DNA of 13,693 nt from Patescibacteria group bacterium. GTDB lineage: Bacteria; Patescibacteriota; Minisyncoccia; UBA6257; Colwellbacteraceae. Positions 5,671 to 12,728 of the stretch are shown in pieces (position 1 is the first letter of the stretch; every line of letters starts with the position of its first letter). A program made the translations under genes and the position numbers. The notes under the pieces are model-generated. The model was not told where the DNA came from. It did not search any database and was given only the letters and a program-made list of their open reading frames with translations. Where the stretch lies: NCBI GenBank assembly GCA_018826645.1, contig JAHJZF010000020.1, positions 1 to 13,693 on the forward strand, in the 5' to 3' direction.

Positions 5671-6216
5671 ATGAAAAAAAATTGGATAAGCATAATTACG
5701 GTTTTAGTTTTGATTGGACTGGGCGGATATTTCCTCTTCAGCCAGTCGAGTAACGAGAAATCAACCGAGCAAAGCCTTGAATTATTTCCCGGTGTAGATT
5801 GGGTAGAGACTACTTCTGCGCCGTTGGTAGATCCTTTGGGTGGAGATGCAGGAATGTCTGGCAAGTCTTGGGAGGGCGCGCTGGAGAACTTGGCGGAAGA
5901 GGATCTGGCAACAATAGGGTTTAGAGAATACTACACAGAGAAGCTTTCTCGGGAAGGATGGGCGGAGCAAGTCGAGTATGGAGGATTCACTATTGGACCA
6001 ATAGCTGCAGATGGACCCTACAGCAGTGCGCGGGGTTACTTAAAAGTAGACGAAGGCATGCTCAAAATAGTTGCATTTTCGATGGAAACCACGGGAGAAC
6101 AGACTAGCGGAGAGAATGAACCAATAGTCTATGGTCCTCCGTATAAAGTGACCCTAGGAATCTTTGTTAGCGATCCGATACCGCTAGGGACACCCGCTCC
6201 TAATGACGGTGTTTAG
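5671..6216 (+). CDS. Membrane-anchored hypothetical protein
   Basis: I do not recognise this 181-aa protein. It starts with MKKNWISI and a single hydrophobic helix (about residues 5-23, IITVLVLIGLGGYFLF), then a Ser/Glu-rich linker and a soluble region of about 140 residues. The pattern EYYTEKLSREGW is typical of small extracytoplasmic domains in which a substrate-scale helix precedes strands: in many hypothetical exported proteins a 'YY...L...GW' helix is followed by strands like those here (YLKVDEGMLKIVAFSM). It contains no cysteine. It is likely co-transcribed with the DUF333 gene upstream (4-nt gap) and is followed by a strong stem-loop. A surface location is inferred from the anchor. Confidence 0.7.
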   Translation: MKKNWISIITVLVLIGLGGYFLFSQSSNEKSTEQSLELFPGVDWVETTSAPLVDPLGGDAGMSGKSWEGALENLAEEDLATIGFREYYTEKLSREGWAEQVEYGGFTIGPIAADGPYSSARGYLKVDEGMLKIVAFSMETTGEQTSGENEPIVYGPPYKVTLGIFVSDPIPLGTPAPNDGV

Positions 6217-6245
6217 CGCCACGCTTAACCATTAAATAGTTGATT

Positions 6246-6277
6246 AAATGGGCGACGAAGATATTGGTCGCCCATTT
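6246..6277 (+). terminator. 11-bp stem-loop, probable terminator
   Basis: AAATGGGCGAC (6246-6256) and GTCGCCCATTT (6267-6277) pair perfectly around a 10-nt loop. It lies 29 nt after the stop of the hypothetical anchored-protein gene and before the uppP promoter region. The 3' side ends in only three T residues followed by CGG, so it is a strong hairpin with a weak U-tract. Confidence 0.6.
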
Positions 6278-6305
6278 CGGTGCACGGCATTGAGGGAGTT
6301 TAATG

Positions 6306-6311
6306 TATAAT
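6306..6311 (+). promoter_or_regulatory. -10 box TATAAT upstream of uppP
   Basis: A perfect TATAAT that would start transcription near 6318, leaving a leader of about 38 nt that contains the 18-bp palindrome. No good -35 is visible. TATTAT at 6333-6338 is an alternative. Confidence 0.4.
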
Positions 6312-6334
6312 TACGTTCGTAAAACAGGGTCGTA

Positions 6335-6352
6335 TTATAAATTAATTTATAA
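6335..6352. promoter_or_regulatory. 18-bp perfect palindrome just before uppP
   Basis: TTATAAATTAATTTATAA is a perfect inverted repeat with no central gap, ending 3 nt before ATG 6356. Such symmetry can mark a dimeric operator, but AT-only sequence makes chance more likely than usual. Confidence 0.45.
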
Positions 6353-6355
6353 AAC

Positions 6356-7156
6356 ATGGATTTTTTAGAAGCAATCGTATTGGGTATAGTCCAAGGAATA
6401 GCAGAGTGGATTCCTATTAGTTCAGAGGGCTTAACGACTCTAATAGCAGTTAATCTGCTTGAAGGCTCTACTCTTAACGAAATTATTACAGTTTCCCTAT
6501 ATCTTCACCTAGGAACTTTTTTTGCAGCCCTTATTTATTTTAAAAAAGATGTAGTGTATTTAATAAAACAGGTTTTTCAATATAAGAAAGCCGACGAAGA
6601 GACGAAGAACTTAATTAATTTTTATGTTATAGCCACGTTAGTCAGCGGTGGTTTGGGCTTGTTGATTCTAAAAGGAATAACGGGTCTCGAGAGCGTGATT
6701 GCTCTGTCTCAAGGTGCCATTTTGATGGCGTTAGGAATTCTTCTTGTAGCCACTGGTCTATTGCAGGTCTGGCGTAAATATGAGGGAGAGCGCGATCCAG
6801 CTGATTTGAAGTTATCAGACGGCGTTATAGTCGGGATAGCTCAAGGGTTAGCCGTGGTCCCCGGGCTCTCTAGGTCGGGGCTTACAGTCTCGGTTCTCCT
6901 CCTCCGTAAATTTAAAGATACCCAAGCGCTGAAGCTTAGTTTTATATTGAGCTTACCCATAGTTTTAATTGGCAACGTAGTCCTTAATACGAGCCAGTTC
7001 ATATTTACATGGGGTTCACTTATCGGCCTTGTTATGTCTTTTATTTTTGGCTTAATAACAATTCATTTCTTGCTTCGATTGAGCGAGCGGTTTCAGTTTG
7101 GTTGGTTTGTGCTTTTGTTTGGAATTCTAGTGATGGCGTCGGTCTTTATCTATTAG
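6356..7156 (+). CDS. uppP: Undecaprenyl-diphosphatase (UppP/BacA family)
   Basis: Integral membrane phosphatase that recycles undecaprenyl diphosphate to the monophosphate lipid carrier used for peptidoglycan and other envelope polymers. At 266 aa it has the usual length, with about eight hydrophobic segments. The two active-site repeats are recognisable: QGIAEWIPISSEG (13-25), with the (E/Q)xxxE pair Gln13 and Glu17, and VPGLSRSGLTVS (168-179) with Arg173. The first repeat has SSEGL where E. coli-type enzymes have SSTGH, so the conserved histidine is absent; the SSEG form is what I recall from archaeal and CPR relatives. It is followed after 11 nt by a small membrane protein and shares the wall theme with murI and the LCP gene. 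Confidence 0.9.
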   Translation: MDFLEAIVLGIVQGIAEWIPISSEGLTTLIAVNLLEGSTLNEIITVSLYLHLGTFFAALIYFKKDVVYLIKQVFQYKKADEETKNLINFYVIATLVSGGLGLLILKGITGLESVIALSQGAILMALGILLVATGLLQVWRKYEGERDPADLKLSDGVIVGIAQGLAVVPGLSRSGLTVSVLLLRKFKDTQALKLSFILSLPIVLIGNVVLNTSQFIFTWGSLIGLVMSFIFGLITIHFLLRLSERFQFGWFVLLFGILVMASVFIY

Positions 7157-7167
7157 AGCTGTTTTAA

Positions 7168-7455
7168 ATGCAGAATCTTTTAAAGAAAATAAAAGACAAA
7201 TTAATAAAATATAGAAGGTATAGTTCTCCCTTACTCTTTTTTCTTTGGGGAGTCATCTTGTTACTAATTTCAACGAATCTCGGTAACCCGTTTTTGACCA
7301 TCCTATTCTTTATTATTCTTAATTCTTTAGTGGTTGCGATATTCTACCTAAGCTTCGCCTCAACCATAGAGAATGGGAAAGATGGCATAGGAATAGCGAT
7401 AGGTTCTATTGCTTGTTTGCTTACGATATTTATGGACATACTCCTTCTCTTCTAA
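7168..7455 (+). CDS. Small three-helix membrane protein, unknown
   Basis: I do not recognise this 95-aa protein. A basic N-terminus (LLKKIKDKLIKYRRY) is followed by three strong hydrophobic segments at about 19-38, 43-65 and 73-95, so it is probably an inner membrane protein with little outside the bilayer. It begins 11 nt after the uppP stop and is likely co-transcribed with it. No Shine-Dalgarno motif or own promoter of the usual local type is seen. Confidence 0.6.
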   Translation: MQNLLKKIKDKLIKYRRYSSPLLFFLWGVILLLISTNLGNPFLTILFFIILNSLVVAIFYLSFASTIENGKDGIGIAIGSIACLLTIFMDILLLF

Positions 7456-7498
7456 GAGCTCTTTTTGAAGTAGGTAAAAATTTTATATGAAGATAGCT

Positions 7499-7504
7499 TA
7501 TACT
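7499..7504 (+). promoter_or_regulatory. -10 box TATACT for the VTT-like gene
   Basis: TATACT predicts a +1 at 7511, one base before ATG 7512. It matches the spacing seen at other genes in the window. No -35 or TGN extension is evident. Confidence 0.45.
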
Positions 7505-7511
7505 TAGATTA

Positions 7512-8099
7512 ATGAGATTGCCAAAGTTAAAATATCCCAACCTCACGTTTTTTGTATTTTCTGTTCTACTTGCCTTGGTTTTGGCTTGGTTTGGCGTCTT
7601 AGATAGGGTTTTTGTCGAGTTTGGAGATCTGGGATATGCAGGCGCCTTGCTTGCAGGACTGCTTCTGCCCATAACATTTACTGCGCCCATAGCTACGGTG
7701 ACCCTTTTTTATTTAGGGGGTCATTATGAGGTTGTCCCGTTGGTTCTGTTGGCAACATTTGGGGCACTTATAGGCGATTTGATAATATTTACATTTGTTA
7801 AAGACAGGACGCTTGCGGAGATAGAGTCTATAAGGGCTGAGTATAGAGCAGATCATCGTAAGCACGACCACTATAAGAGGCACAAGGCCCTTCTAGATCT
7901 CTTTCGTAGCAAACCATTTCATGCGCTTGCCTTGTTTGTTGGAGCCCTTCTTATTGCATCTCCATTTCCAGATGAATTGGGTGTTGCTATCTTTGCCTCC
8001 TATCGATTAAATATACATAAATTTATACCCCTCTCACTATTTTTAAACGGTATTGGTATTTGGTTGATTATTTTGGCCGGCAAAACTTTCATTGGCTAA
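7512..8099 (+). CDS. VTT/DedA-like (SNARE-associated) membrane protein
   Basis: A 195-aa membrane protein with about five hydrophobic segments. The middle segment LGYAGALLAGLLLPITFTAPIA (about 40-61) and the later ASPFPDELGVAIFASYRL (about 149-166) recall the re-entrant-loop halves of VTT/DedA proteins, which have a glycine and proline-rich first half and a Pro-containing second half with a basic residue after it. Between them is a basic, His-rich cytoplasmic stretch (about 100-133, RAEYRADHRKHDHYKRHK). DedA proteins are proposed lipid transporters or scramblases, with undecaprenyl phosphate as one substrate; proximity to uppP would fit, but this is inference. The motif match is weak, so an unrelated membrane protein is possible. 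Confidence 0.5.
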   Translation: MRLPKLKYPNLTFFVFSVLLALVLAWFGVLDRVFVEFGDLGYAGALLAGLLLPITFTAPIATVTLFYLGGHYEVVPLVLLATFGALIGDLIIFTFVKDRTLAEIESIRAEYRADHRKHDHYKRHKALLDLFRSKPFHALALFVGALLIASPFPDELGVAIFASYRLNIHKFIPLSLFLNGIGIWLIILAGKTFIG

Positions 8100-8121
8100 G
8101 GTTATTGGCGCCGTGTACAAT
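8092..8121 (+). promoter_or_regulatory. Promoter of the glyA-folD-LCP operon
   Basis: TTGGCT (8092-8097) and TACAAT (8116-8121) are separated by 18 bp. The predicted +1 is 8128, giving a leader of about 10 nt before ATG 8138 with no Shine-Dalgarno sequence. The -35 overlaps the end of the VTT-like gene. Confidence 0.5.
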
Positions 8122-8137
8122 AAATTAGAAATAGAAA

Positions 8138-9391
8138 ATGATTGATAAAGAATTAAAAAAACTACTCGACGGGGAGATCGATTATCAAAGAGAAATTTTA
8201 GACCTAATAGCTTCAGAGAACATGGCCTCGGAAGATACATTGTCTGTCCTTTCTTCTCTACTCTCAAATAAATATTCTGAAGGATACCCGGGCAAACGTT
8301 ATTACCCAGGCAATAAAAACGCCGATAAAGTAGAAGAACTTACTAAGAAAAGAGCGCTTAAATTGTTTGGTGTTGATAAGGGCGCCTGGAGAGTAAACGT
8401 TCAACCCTATTCGGGTTCACCAGCTAACCTCGCAGTATATTTAGCGTTGGTTGAGCCGGGGGGCGTGGTGATGGGAATGCGTTTAGCTGATGGAGGACAT
8501 CTAACCCACGGGCATAAGGTATCTGCCACAGGTAAAATATGGAAAAGTGTTCAGTTTGGCGTAGATAAAGAAACGGGTCTTATTAATTACAGTGAGGTGG
8601 CCAAGCTAGCTAAGAAGCATAAACCTAAACTTATCATATCGGGTTTCACCGCCTATCCAAGGAAAGTTGATTTTAAGAAATTCAGAGCTATTGCAGATAG
8701 TGTCGGAGCTTATCATATGGCAGATATCTCTCATATCGCAGGTTTGGTGGCCGGAAACGCTCATCCATCACCATTTCCTTGGACAGACATTGTGACTACA
8801 ACGACTCACAAATCGTTGAGAGGACCTAGGGGTGCAATAATATTCTCTAACGGCAATTCGAAAATTGCTAAAAAGAATGGCGTCGACCTACCATTGGCTA
8901 TAGATAAAGCAGTTTTTCCGGGTCTTCAGGGGGGGCCTCATAATAATGTTACAGCGGCTAAGGCTCAAGCGTTTTATGAAGTGCTTAAGCCTGGGTTTAA
9001 GACTTATGCAAAGCAAATAGTTAAAAATGCTGATACTCTTGCCAAGAGGTTGAAAGCCAAAGGCGTTCATTTGGTAAGCGGTGGTACGGACACCCACCTT
9101 ATATTGATGGACGTGAAGAGTTTCGGCATAGACGGTAAAGAGGCAGAAGAAAGACTGGAAAAAGTTAATATCATAGCCAACAGAAATTCAGTTCCGGGAG
9201 ATGTTTCGCCTTTCAAGCCGTCGGGAGTTCGGCTAGGGACCCCCTCTCTTACGTCTAGAGGAATGAAGGAGAAAGAGATGGACATAGTGGCCGAGTTAAT
9301 CTATAAAGCAATCTCCGGAGAAAAAGGAGTTAAACAAGAAGTTATAAAATTATGCAAAAAATTTCCGGCAAGGAAATTTCTAGGGAAATAA
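8138..9391 (+). CDS. glyA: Serine hydroxymethyltransferase
   Basis: PLP enzyme that converts serine and tetrahydrofolate to glycine and 5,10-methylene-THF, the main source of one-carbon units. At 417 aa it has full family length. Key features are LIASENMAS near the N-terminus (23-31), NKYSEGYPGKRYY (44-56), the DGGHLTHGH substrate loop (118-126), HMADISHIAGLVA (193-205) with the PLP-contacting Asp, and the PLP lysine Lys225 in TTTTHKSLRGPRG. The C-terminus overlaps folD by 40 nt in another frame, so the two are translated from one message and act in series on the same folate. Confidence is high from motifs and length. Confidence 0.96.
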   Translation: MIDKELKKLLDGEIDYQREILDLIASENMASEDTLSVLSSLLSNKYSEGYPGKRYYPGNKNADKVEELTKKRALKLFGVDKGAWRVNVQPYSGSPANLAVYLALVEPGGVVMGMRLADGGHLTHGHKVSATGKIWKSVQFGVDKETGLINYSEVAKLAKKHKPKLIISGFTAYPRKVDFKKFRAIADSVGAYHMADISHIAGLVAGNAHPSPFPWTDIVTTTTHKSLRGPRGAIIFSNGNSKIAKKNGVDLPLAIDKAVFPGLQGGPHNNVTAAKAQAFYEVLKPGFKTYAKQIVKNADTLAKRLKAKGVHLVSGGTDTHLILMDVKSFGIDGKEAEERLEKVNIIANRNSVPGDVSPFKPSGVRLGTPSLTSRGMKEKEMDIVAELIYKAISGEKGVKQEVIKLCKKFPARKFLGK

Positions 9392-10161
9392 TAGAGAGCC
9401 TTAAGGAAAGGCCAGCCCCTCAAAAAATATTAGGCGCTATTTTGGTAGGAGAGAATCCCGCTTCTGTTAGTTTTCTTAAAAAGAAAAAAGAAGTAGCCGA
9501 TGAGCTGGGAATAGATTTTCGCATCTATGAATTTCCAGGAGATATTAAAAACGATGATATTAGAAAGGAGGTTGTTAAGCTTGCTGGGAACAAAAAGATA
9601 GGAGGTCTAGTGGTGCAACTTCCTCTCCCCGAGGCGCTAAATAAATATTATGCAGTTAATGCAATCCCTAGAGAGAAAGACGTAGATGTTCTGGGCGAGC
9701 GCGCCATAGGAGCCTTCTATCACAATCGCAATCTTGTTTTGCCGCCATCCGTGGCAACAGTGGAAGAAATATTGAAAAGACAAGAATTTGATTTGGGTAA
9801 ATCTAATGTGGCGGTAGTCGGTCTGGGGGATTTGGTCGGCAGGCCAATAGGCCTATGGCTTACTGGCAAGTGTGGGGAGCTTGTCTTACTTGATAGTAAA
9901 AGCGATTCGAACGTATTAATTCGAGCAGACCTTATAATTTCGGGAGTGGGAATGGCGGGTATAGTTAAGGGAGATGACCTAAAAGAAGGAGCGGGAGTTA
10001 TAGATTTTGGATATTATTATTCTCCGGAAGGTAAATTATCGGGAGACCTAAGTTTGGGAGACGAGCCAGACAAATTAGCTTTTTATACGCCTACGCCAGG
10101 AGGCACGGGGCCTATCCTGGTGGCTAAATTGATGGAGAACTTCTATAAACTTAATGCTTAA
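9352..10161 (+). CDS. folD: Bifunctional methylene-THF dehydrogenase / methenyl-THF cyclohydrolase
   Basis: Oxidises 5,10-methylene-THF to methenyl-THF with NAD(P)+ and hydrolyses it to 10-formyl-THF for purine synthesis and initiator tRNA formylation. The 269-aa protein has the N-terminal catalytic domain with NPASVSFLKKK (the catalytic Lys is Lys45), VVQLPLP (Gln89) and KDVDVLG (Asp112), and the Rossmann domain with VVGLGDLVGRPIG (155-167). It closes with TPTPGGTGP. The tyrosine usually found four residues before the lysine is Phe41 here. The start overlaps glyA by 40 nt; its first residues (KISGKEISREI) match the family, so the overlap is real. The end overlaps the LCP gene by 8 nt. Confidence 0.94.
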   Translation: MQKISGKEISREIIESLKERPAPQKILGAILVGENPASVSFLKKKKEVADELGIDFRIYEFPGDIKNDDIRKEVVKLAGNKKIGGLVVQLPLPEALNKYYAVNAIPREKDVDVLGERAIGAFYHNRNLVLPPSVATVEEILKRQEFDLGKSNVAVVGLGDLVGRPIGLWLTGKCGELVLLDSKSDSNVLIRADLIISGVGMAGIVKGDDLKEGAGVIDFGYYYSPEGKLSGDLSLGDEPDKLAFYTPTPGGTGPILVAKLMENFYKLNA

Positions 10162-11065
10162 GAAAGTCCCTCTAATTATATTTCTAGTCACACTGGCCTT
10201 ATTTTTATTGGGATTTATGTCTTACACATTAACTAAAGGAGAAAGAATCTCCACAATTTTAAAAGATATGGGGAACAATAGTTCAGAAGAGCCTTTGTCG
10301 GTTTTGGTTTTGGGGCAGGTGGGCCTAGGCCAAGGTGGACAATGGCATTTTGCTCCAGATTTAGTAGATACGATAATCCTTCTCCATTTTAATCCCGAGA
10401 CAGGGGTAGTTAATTTAATTTCACTACCTCGCGACCTTTATGGTGATTTTGGCGAATCAAGGATAAAAATTAATAAAGTTGTGTCTAGTCATAAAACCGA
10501 AGGACTCCTCAAAATATTGCCGGAGATAACGGGAATAGAGGTAGATAAGTATGTAGTTTTAAACCTTGAATTAGTTAAAGAAGTGGTCGATGGCTTAGGG
10601 GGGATAAAAATAGATTTGGCCGAACCCGTTTACGATCCTGTCGGTAGTTTTTCTCTTGATACAGGAACAAACTATTTGAATGGAGAAGATACGGCTTGGT
10701 TAATCAGAAACCGCTATGCGCCAGAAGGAGATTTTTTTAGAGAAAAAAACCAACACTTAGTTCTGGGAGCTATCTTCACAAAGTTCGATAGCCTCAGTTC
10801 ATTTAAGAAGACCAGCTTTCTCTTTCGAATGTTGCCCCAAATATCAAAAAGCACCAGCAATTTTCGCTTAGGAGAAACAATTTCTGACTTTCGCGAAATA
10901 GATAAAATTCAATTCAATAGTATCGTTCTAGATTTTAATACCGAGCTTTGGCAGAGCACTAGTTTGCCGAGCCTTGTTGGTGAGGGTGAGTATGTCTTGA
11001 TACCAAAAGCAGGAATCAATGAGTACGAAAAAGTTAAAGAATATATTCAAGAGCACTTACAATAG
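10154..11065 (+). CDS. LytR-CpsA-Psr (LCP) family cell-wall ligase
   Basis: A 303-aa single-pass membrane enzyme that transfers undecaprenyl-linked polymers to peptidoglycan. An N-terminal anchor (residues 5-24) is followed by the LCP domain: PDLVDTIILLHF (68-79), a PDLxDTI variant of the substrate-pocket motif, SLPRDLYG (90-97) with Arg93, KINKVV (105-110), and a core LNGEDTAWLIRNRY (175-188) with Arg185 and Arg187, then GDFFREKNQ (192-200). These carry the arginines and aspartates that bind the lipid diphosphate in known LCP structures. A predicted cell-wall teichoic-acid-like or polysaccharide attachment role is inferred. The ATG overlaps the folD stop by 8 nt; its stop codon abuts the recA stop. 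Confidence 0.9.
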   Translation: MLKKVPLIIFLVTLALFLLGFMSYTLTKGERISTILKDMGNNSSEEPLSVLVLGQVGLGQGGQWHFAPDLVDTIILLHFNPETGVVNLISLPRDLYGDFGESRIKINKVVSSHKTEGLLKILPEITGIEVDKYVVLNLELVKEVVDGLGGIKIDLAEPVYDPVGSFSLDTGTNYLNGEDTAWLIRNRYAPEGDFFREKNQHLVLGAIFTKFDSLSSFKKTSFLFRMLPQISKSTSNFRLGETISDFREIDKIQFNSIVLDFNTELWQSTSLPSLVGEGEYVLIPKAGINEYEKVKEYIQEHLQ

Positions 11066-12094
11066 CTACTCTCTAATCTTCTCAGCTGTAGCTTTAATAA
11101 CAGCCGTTTCTAACTCTTTTAGTAGTTTTTTGTTCTCCTTAAGTCCGTCTCGAACTTTTTCTAAACCAACACCCAATTTTTCTTCGCCAAAACTATAGCT
11201 AGCGCCAGATTTTTTAGCCACGCCTAATTCTAGGGCAAGACCCAGCACATCTCCCTCGTAAGAGATTCCTTCTCCGTACATAATGTCGAATTCAGCGACC
11301 TTAAAAGGTGCGGCAACCTTGTTTTTAGCTACTTTAGCTTTAGTCCTAGAGCCGACGATTTCCTCTCCTCTTTTAAGTTGAGCCTTTCTGCGAATATCTA
11401 TCCTGACAGAAGAGTAAAATTTAAGCGCTCTTCCGCCCGGAGTAGTCTCTGGGTTGCCAAACATAATACCTATTTTCTCTCTAAGCTGATTGATGAATAT
11501 AACTATAGTGCCCGTTTGAGATGCAATGCCCGCAATTTTACGTAGGGCTTGAGACATCATGCGTGCTTGTAGGCCGATGAATTTAGTTTCCATATCACCC
11601 TCTATCTCTGCTTTTGGAGTTAGGGCGGCCACTGAGTCAACAACAACAACATCAATCATTTTTGAACGAATAATACTTTCTAATATATTAAGAGCTTCTT
11701 CTCCACTGTTGGGTTGAGAAATTAAGAGTTCCTTGATTTTAACTCCTATATTTTTGGCATATTCAGGGTCGAGAGCATGCTCCGCATCAATAAAAGCAGC
11801 TTTGCCTCCCTTCTTTTGTGCTTGTGCTATTGTCGAGAGCGCCAAGGTTGTTTTACCAGAAGATTCTGGGCCGAAAATTTCTATAATCCTCCCCTTAGGA
11901 AATCCGCCGATACCCAAAGCTAAATCTAGGGACAGGGAGCCTGTCGAAATTGATTCTACGTCGACTCGCCTAGCATCCCCTAAAGTCATTATTGCCTCTT
12001 CGCCATATTTAGCACGAAGAGTTTCGAGAAGTTCCTCTATATTGCCTTTCGAAGGAGTGTCACCACTCTCTTTAGTTGTTTTTTTGGTTGGCAT
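11066..12094 (-). CDS. recA: Recombinase A
   Basis: DNA strand-exchange ATPase for homologous recombination and, where present, SOS induction. It has 342 aa. Walker A is GPESSGKTT (75-83) and Walker B ends VVVVDSVAAL (149-158). The L1 region is EIEGDMETKFIGLQARMMSQALRK, with an unusual METKF stretch where many RecA proteins have GDSH-like residues. L2 and its flank, NQLREKIGIMFGNPETTPGG, are near canonical. The N-terminus before the core is short (about 20 residues with several Lys/Thr). The gene follows the RodZ-like gene after 4 nt and ftsK before it, so it is co-transcribed. Its stop directly abuts the LCP stop with no base between. Confidence 0.97.
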   Translation of the reverse strand: MPTKKTTKESGDTPSKGNIEELLETLRAKYGEEAIMTLGDARRVDVESISTGSLSLDLALGIGGFPKGRIIEIFGPESSGKTTLALSTIAQAQKKGGKAAFIDAEHALDPEYAKNIGVKIKELLISQPNSGEEALNILESIIRSKMIDVVVVDSVAALTPKAEIEGDMETKFIGLQARMMSQALRKIAGIASQTGTIVIFINQLREKIGIMFGNPETTPGGRALKFYSSVRIDIRRKAQLKRGEEIVGSRTKAKVAKNKVAAPFKVAEFDIMYGEGISYEGDVLGLALELGVAKKSGASYSFGEEKLGVGLEKVRDGLKENKKLLKELETAVIKATAEKIRE

Positions 12095-12098
12095 GTTT

Positions 12099-12728
12099 CT
12101 ATTCTCCGGACGGTTGATAAAAAACTTGTTTTAAAACGGTAGCCTCTCTTCCTAAATATCTATGGATTTTAAATTCCAATGTATTAAGCCCGAGCTCCAT
12201 TTGGACGTCTTTGACAAAACCTCCCTCTTCATCAGTATAAATCAATTCTCCGTTCAAAGTTAATTGGTCGCCTGGCTTAATAAATCCCTCTACTTGCAGA
12301 ATTTTTTGATCTGTAGATTCGGGTAGCGCCATGTCTATAGTTGGCCTACCGATAATTCGGTTCAAATTAATGGCAAAAAAGGCGACCACAAGAATCACCG
12401 ACAGGATAGCAATAATTTTTCCCGAATCTATTTTCTTAATAGCAAAACGATTGATAGGAAGCTTGTCTTTTTCGCCAGAGGAGGGGGTTTCTACCGAAGA
12501 CCTATAAATGTCCCATAAAGAGTCGTTTTCTACTCCTAATGTATTGGAAATCTTAAAAAGATATCCACGTATGTATGGTCTGGCGGGTAGGTTTTTAAAA
12601 TCGCCTTGCAAAAGGGCGTCTATAAATCTTTTAGGTACATCGGTCATAGAAGAGAGTCTCTGGGGACCGATGCCTTTGGATTTCATTAAATTCTTGAGCG
12701 TCTCGACGACGTCTTCATGCTCATTCAT
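12099..12728 (-). CDS. RodZ-like HTH membrane protein
   Basis: A 209-aa single-pass membrane protein. The cytoplasmic N-terminus is an HTH_25/XRE-type helix-turn-helix (about residues 6-73) with the RodZ-type signature NLPARPYIRGYLFKI. After a charged linker comes one membrane helix (about 105-120), then an outside domain of about 65 residues with the strand pattern QVEGFIKPGDQLTLNG and GGFVKDVQMELGLNTLEFKI. That pattern is like the Ig-like glucodextranase B/Big repeats. RodZ links MreB to the cell-shape machinery, but no mreB is near; a role in division or with FtsK is possible. The ATG overlaps the ftsK stop by 8 nt (ATGAATGA), giving translational coupling. Confidence 0.78.
   Translation of the reverse strand: MNEHEDVVETLKNLMKSKGIGPQRLSSMTDVPKRFIDALLQGDFKNLPARPYIRGYLFKISNTLGVENDSLWDIYRSSVETPSSGEKDKLPINRFAIKKIDSGKIIAILSVILVVAFFAINLNRIIGRPTIDMALPESTDQKILQVEGFIKPGDQLTLNGELIYTDEEGGFVKDVQMELGLNTLEFKIHRYLGREATVLKQVFYQPSGE

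Noticed and set aside
7454..7466. AAGAGCTCTT followed by T residues as a terminator after the 95-aa gene
   Set aside because: The palindrome has no loop, so at most a three-base-pair hairpin could form; too weak.
11733..12134. 133-codon forward open frame across the recA region
   Set aside because: It is the antisense shadow of recA, whose protein motifs are unmistakable; no family match is evident in the forward translation.
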